Source: Anaerolineales bacterium
GTDB taxonomy: Bacteria; Chloroflexota; Anaerolineae; Anaerolineales; DRKV01
Direction: 5' to 3'
Assembly: GCA_024763355.1 (NCBI GenBank)
Contig: JANTFR010000003.1
Span: 1 to 40,928 of the forward strand
Length of the DNA: 40,928 nucleotides
In this document: piece after piece, positions 36,677 to 40,928 of the stretch
How positions within the stretch are numbered: position 1 is the stretch's first letter
How the letters are laid out: each line of letters opens with the position of its first letter
Notes under the pieces: generated by a model
What the model was told of the DNA's origin: nothing
The model's input: only the letters and a program-made list of their open reading frames with translations
Database searches by the model: none
Made by a program: the position numbers and the translations under genes

Positions 36677-37936
36677 ATGTTCATTGACGAAGTTAAAATT
36701 TACGTGCAATCGGGAAAAGGCGGCGACGGGATGGTGCACTTCCGCCGCGAAAAATACATCCCCCGCGGCGGCCCCGACGGGGGCGACGGCGGGCGCGGCG
36801 GAGATGTCACCCTGGTGGTCAATCCCCACCTGAATACCCTGGCCGCTTTCCGCCACAAGCGCCATTTTCGCGCCGCTTCCGGAGGCAAAGGCGGTCCCAA
36901 CAACCGCACCGGCAAGTCGGCGGAGCCTCTCCTGTTGGACGTGCCTCCCGGCACGGTAGTTTACGATGCCGATACGGGAGAAGTCCTGGGCGACCTGGTG
37001 GAGCCGGGACAGCGCCTCGTGGTGTGCCGCGGTGGGCGCGGCGGGCGCGGCAACGCCCGCTTTGCCACCGCCCGCCGGCAGGTTCCCCGCCTTGCGGAGC
37101 GCGGCGAACCGGGGGAGGAACGCTGGCTGCGTCTGGAACTCAAGTTGATTGCGGATGTCGGCATCGTGGGCGTGCCCAACGCGGGCAAATCTACCCTCCT
37201 TTCGACGGTCACCAACGCCAAACCGAAAATTGCGCCCTACCCCTTCACCACCCTGGAACCCAATCTGGGGGTGGCTGAACTTGATGACGAGACCAGTCTC
37301 GTTTTGGCCGACATCCCCGGCCTCATTGAGGGGGCACACCAGGGATTGGGGCTGGGCGACCAGTTCTTGCGCCACATCCAGCGCACCCGCGTCCTCATCC
37401 ACCTGTTGGACGGCACCGCCGAGAACCCGCTCCTGGATTTCCAGCAAATCAATGCCGAACTGGCCCTCTTCGACCCCGGCCTGGGGGAGAAACCTCAAGT
37501 AGTGGCTTTCAACAAGATGGATTTGCCTGAGGCCCAGGCGCGCTGGCCCCAGGTGGAAACCGCCCTGCGAGAACGCGGTTACGACCCCCTTCCCGTTTCA
37601 GCGGCTACCGGCGAGAACCTGCGGGATTTGCTCTACCGCGCCGTCCGCCTCCTGGCCGAAATTCCGCCAGAGGAGAAAACCGTGGCCGTCCCCGTCTATC
37701 GTCCCGAAAGCGACCCGCGGGCCTTCGAAATCCTGCGGGAAGGGGATGCCTGGCGGGTGCAGGGAGCGGCCATCGAGCGCGCCGCTGCCATGACCTACTG
37801 GGAGTATCCCCAGGCAGTGCGGCGTTTCCAGCGCATCCTGGAGACCCTGGGGGTGGATGCCGCCCTGCGTGAGGCGGGCGTGCAAGAGGGCGACACCGTC
37901 CTGATTGGCGATTTCACCCTCACCTGGGAGGCCTGA
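36677..37936 (+). CDS. obg: GTPase Obg/CgtA
   Basis: [80 protein letters not shown]-terminal OCT domain. Confidence 0.97.
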   Translation: MFIDEVKIYVQSGKGGDGMVHFRREKYIPRGGPDGGDGGRGGDVTLVVNPHLNTLAAFRHKRHFRAASGGKGGPNNRTGKSAEPLLLDVPPGTVVYDADTGEVLGDLVEPGQRLVVCRGGRGGRGNARFATARRQVPRLAERGEPGEERWLRLELKLIADVGIVGVPNAGKSTLLSTVTNAKPKIAPYPFTTLEPNLGVAELDDETSLVLADIPGLIEGAHQGLGLGDQFLRHIQRTRVLIHLLDGTAENPLLDFQQINAELALFDPGLGEKPQVVAFNKMDLPEAQARWPQVETALRERGYDPLPVSAATGENLRDLLYRAVRLLAEIPPEEKTVAVPVYRPESDPRAFEILREGDAWRVQGAAIERAAAMTYWEYPQAVRRFQRILETLGVDAALREAGVQEGDTVLIGDFTLTWEA

Positions 37937-38563
37937 ATGCTGCGCCTGGGGGTTTTCGGCGGCACTTTCGACCCGCCGCACATCGGGCATCTCATCCTGG
38001 CGGCGGAGGCGCAGCATCAATTGGCGCTGGAACGCGTCCTGTGGGTTTTGGCGGCCAATCCGCCCCACAAGCACGGTTACTCCCCCGTGGAGCGGCGCCT
38101 GGCGATGGTGCAAACTGCTATCGCCAGGGAGCCGCGCTTCGTGCTCTCTCGCGTCGATATCGACCGTCCTCCCCCGCATTACGCCCTCGATACCGTGCGG
38201 ATTTTGCGGGAAGTTTACCCCGCTGCGGAACTCGTCTACCTGATGGGGAGCGACTCCCTGTTGGATTTGCCCACCTGGCATCGCCCGCGGGATTTTGTGG
38301 AGGCCTGCGACGCTTTGGGGGTGGTGCGCCGCCCTGGAGAGACTGCCACCCCGGATGAAGTCTTCCGCTCCCTGCCCGGCCTGCGGGAGAAAGTCCGCTT
38401 TGTGGATGCACCCCTCTTGCAAATTGCCTCCCGCGACATCCGGGCGCGGGCCGCTTCGGGGAGGCCGTTCCGCTACTTTCTGCCGGAGGGGGTTTACGAA
38501 CTGGTGCGCGCCTGGGGGTTGTACGCGAGGCGCACAGACCTCACAGGTCTCCGAGACCTGTGA
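37937..38563 (+). CDS. nadD: nicotinate-nucleotide adenylyltransferase
   Basis: MLRLGVFGGTFDPPHIGHLILAAEA, LVYLMGSDSLLDLPTWHRP, LLQIASRDIRARAASGRPFRYFLPEGVYELV. Confidence 0.95.
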   Translation: MLRLGVFGGTFDPPHIGHLILAAEAQHQLALERVLWVLAANPPHKHGYSPVERRLAMVQTAIAREPRFVLSRVDIDRPPPHYALDTVRILREVYPAAELVYLMGSDSLLDLPTWHRPRDFVEACDALGVVRRPGETATPDEVFRSLPGLREKVRFVDAPLLQIASRDIRARAASGRPFRYFLPEGVYELVRAWGLYARRTDLTGLRDL

Positions 38564-38568
38564 GGTCT
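38536..38568. repeat. near-perfect palindrome overlapping the nadD stop codon
   Basis: AGACCTCACAGGTCTC-C-GAGACCTGTGAGGTCT, 16-bp arms. Confidence 0.95.
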
Positions 38569-38605
38569 TGAGAAGGCCCTCCAAATTGGCTATACTCAAG
38601 ATGCC

Positions 38606-39016
38606 ATGAGTTACCGCGAAATCGAACACACCGCCGATTGGGCGCTGGAAGTGACGGCCCCGGACGAGGCCTCCCTGCTGACGGAGGCGGCTCGCGGCAT
38701 GTATGCCCTGGCCGGGACGCGCCTGGCCCCCGTTCCGTCTCTCTCCCGCCGCCTGGAACTCTCCGCTCCCGACCTGGAGGGGCTGCTGGTGCGCTTTCTG
38801 GAGGAGTTGCTTTACCTGAGCGAGAGCGAAGGCGCGGCCTTCGACGCTTTCTCCCTGCGGGTGGAGTTTGCCGGCGATGAATGGCATCTGCACGCCGACC
38901 TGGGCGGCGCGCCCATCGAGGGCATGAACAAGGAAATTAAGGCCGTCACCTGGCACAACCTGCGCGTCCGCCGCACGCCCCGCGGCTTGCACACCGTCCT
39001 GGTTTTCGACGTTTGA
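38606..39016 (+). CDS. archease (RtcB activator)
   Basis: [33 protein letters not shown]...[24 protein letters not shown]. Confidence 0.93.
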   Translation: MSYREIEHTADWALEVTAPDEASLLTEAARGMYALAGTRLAPVPSLSRRLELSAPDLEGLLVRFLEELLYLSESEGAAFDAFSLRVEFAGDEWHLHADLGGAPIEGMNKEIKAVTWHNLRVRRTPRGLHTVLVFDV

Positions 39017-39030
39017 GTGAGGAGGCAGCC

Positions 39031-40482
39031 ATGATACGCTTGCAAGATTTGGTCCGTATCAGCGATACGGAGTGGGAAATCCCCCGCAGTTACCGCTCCG
39101 ATATGCGCGTCCCGGTGCGGATTTTCGCCACCCGCCGCCTGCTGGAAGAAGTGACCCGCGACAAATCCCTGGAGCAAGCCGTCAACGCGGCTACCCTTCC
39201 GGGACTGGTGGGACGCGTCCTCGTCATGCCGGATATGCACCAGGGGTACGGCTTCCCCATCGGGGGCGTGGCCGCTACCCGCTATCCGGATGGGGTCATC
39301 TCCCCCGGCGCCATCGGGTACGATATCAATTGCGGCGTTCGGCTGCTTGGCTCGCAAATCGAGTACGAAGAGGCCGAACCGTACCTGGATAGCCTGGCAA
39401 GCGCGCTGGATGCCCATTGCCCCAGCGGAGTGGGCGTCAAGGGGGCTGTGCGGGTGGAGGATGCGGAACTGAATCGCATCTGCCGGGAGGGGGCGCAGTG
39501 GGCCTTGAAGAAGGGCTATGCCACCGAAATGGACGTGCGCCGCACCGAGGAGGGGGGCCGCCTGGATGGTGCCGACCCGACGAAAATCAGCCCGCGCGCC
39601 AGAGAGCGCGGCAGGGTGCAGGTCGGTTCCCTGGGGGCGGGCAATCATTTCATCGAGGTTGACATGGTGGACGAAATCTTCGACCCCCATGCCGCCGAGG
39701 TGATGGGGCTGCGCCGGGGCGCTCTGGCGGTGCAAATCCACTGCGGCTCGCGCGGCCTCGGGCATCAGGTTTGCTCCGACTACGTGCGGACGTTTCAGGG
39801 CGCGGTGCGGCGCTACGGCATCCGCCTGCCGGACAGGGAACTGGTCTGCGCCCCGCTGGATTCTCCCGAAGGGCGGGATTATCTGGCGGCGATGCGCGCC
39901 GCGGCCAACTTTGCTTTCGTTAACCGGCAGGTGTTAGCGCACCAGGTGCGGCTGGCTTTCGAGCAGGCCCTGGCGGGCAAAGTGCGGAACTGGCACCTGC
40001 ATCAGGTCTATGATATCGCCCATAACATGGGAAAAATCGAGTGGCACGAAGTGGACGGGAAACGCCTGCGGGTGTGCGTCCACCGCAAGGGCGCGACGCG
40101 CGCCTTTGGGCCGGGGTCGCGGGAACTTCCCCCTGAATACCGCGAAATCGGGCAGCCGGTCATCATCCCCGGCTCGATGGGGACGGCTTCCTGGGTGCTG
40201 GTGGGCACGGCAGAGAGCATGGTGCGCTCTTTCGGCTCCACCTGCCACGGGGCGGGACGGGTGATGAGCCGTCGTCAGGCCAAAAAATCGGTGCGCGGCG
40301 ATGCTCTGCGGGAAAGACTGGAGAGCCGCGGCATCCACGTGCGCGCCGGTTCTATGCCGGGACTGGCGGAGGAAGCCCCGCAGGCTTACAAAGACGTGGA
40401 TGAGGTGGTCGAGACCGTCAGCCGGGCCGGGATTGCCCGCAAAGTGGCGCGGCTGCGCCCCGTCGCGGTGGTGAAAGGGTAA
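39031..40482 (+). CDS. rtcB: RtcB-family RNA 3'-phosphate ligase
   Basis: [91 protein letters not shown]. Confidence 0.96.
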   Translation: MIRLQDLVRISDTEWEIPRSYRSDMRVPVRIFATRRLLEEVTRDKSLEQAVNAATLPGLVGRVLVMPDMHQGYGFPIGGVAATRYPDGVISPGAIGYDINCGVRLLGSQIEYEEAEPYLDSLASALDAHCPSGVGVKGAVRVEDAELNRICREGAQWALKKGYATEMDVRRTEEGGRLDGADPTKISPRARERGRVQVGSLGAGNHFIEVDMVDEIFDPHAAEVMGLRRGALAVQIHCGSRGLGHQVCSDYVRTFQGAVRRYGIRLPDRELVCAPLDSPEGRDYLAAMRAAANFAFVNRQVLAHQVRLAFEQALAGKVRNWHLHQVYDIAHNMGKIEWHEVDGKRLRVCVHRKGATRAFGPGSRELPPEYREIGQPVIIPGSMGTASWVLVGTAESMVRSFGSTCHGAGRVMSRRQAKKSVRGDALRERLESRGIHVRAGSMPGLAEEAPQAYKDVDEVVETVSRAGIARKVARLRPVAVVKG

Positions 40483-40486
40483 AAAA

Positions 40487-40517
40487 AAACAGGCAGGAGA
40501 GTCTCTCCTGCCTGTTT
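40487..40517. terminator. bidirectional terminator between rtcB and the ABC ATPase gene
   Basis: AAACAGGCAGGAGA-GTC-TCTCCTGCCTGTTT preceded by A-tract. Confidence 0.8.
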
Positions 40518-40532
40518 CGCCAGTCGGGGGGG

Positions 40533-40928
40533 TCAGTGCTGCAAAATCTGGGAAAGGAAAAGTTTTGTGCGGTCTTCTTGGGGGTTGTGGAAGACTTCCT
40601 CGGGAGGCCCGCTTTCCACGATTTGGCCTTCATCGAAGAAGTACATCGTGTCGGCCACGGCGCGAGCGAAGCCCATCTCGTGGGTGACAACCAGCATGGT
40701 CATCCCGCTTTCGGCCAGTTCCACCATTACGTCCAGCACTTCCTTAATCATTTCGGGGTCCAGGGCGGAGGTAGGCTCGTCGAAGAGCATGATTTTGGGC
40801 TTCATTGCCAGGGCGCGGGCGATGGCAACGCGTTGCTGCTGGCCGCCGGAGAGTTGGCCGGGGTATTTGTTGGCCTGTTCCGGGATGCCGACGCGCTTGA
40901 GCAGTTGCATGGCGGTTTCTTCGGCCTC
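40533..40928 (-). CDS. polar amino-acid (GlnQ-type) ABC transporter ATP-binding protein, 5' end beyond window
   Basis: [88 protein letters not shown]. Confidence 0.95.
   Translation of the reverse strand, partial: EAEETAMQLLKRVGIPEQANKYPGQLSGGQQQRVAIARALAMKPKIMLFDEPTSALDPEMIKEVLDVMVELAESGMTMLVVTHEMGFARAVADTMYFFDEGQIVESGPPEEVFHNPQEDRTKLFLSQILQH

Noticed and set aside
38606-40482. Archease-RtcB pair as a novel repair system
   Set aside because: Archease/RtcB pairing is well established; nothing unusual seen in the motifs

Overview
High-GC chromosomal window, probably Chloroflexota/Anaerolineae-like (inferred from gene families and the YLPLVMR-type secreted-protein motif; not proven). It carries mostly housekeeping genes: fabH, tal-pgi fusion, proC, atpAGDC, mreB-like, rex, obg, nadD, archease-rtcB, three tRNAs, and secreted lamin-tail/LysM/LCP proteins. 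The strongest candidate for an under-described system is a tightly packed nine-gene minus-strand operon (29321-36420). It encodes a tungsten-type aldehyde:ferredoxin oxidoreductase, three small ThiS/MoaD-like proteins (only one ending in GG), an uncharacterised 269-aa protein, a THEP1-like NTPase and a FecBCD-type ABC importer. Other notable signals: (i) a three-copy ~100-bp intergenic repeat whose hairpin stems are maintained by different base pairs in different copies; (ii) palindromic elements inserted in frame in tal-pgi and supplying the nadD stop codon; (iii) several 'pseudo-enzymes' with lost catalytic motifs (a radical-SAM protein without its Cys cluster, a histidine kinase without the H-box His, an MreB-like protein with an altered phosphate-2 motif); (iv) gene relics (M42 peptidase N-terminus, nucleotidyltransferase C-terminus). 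All assignments come from reading the sequence; no database search was run.
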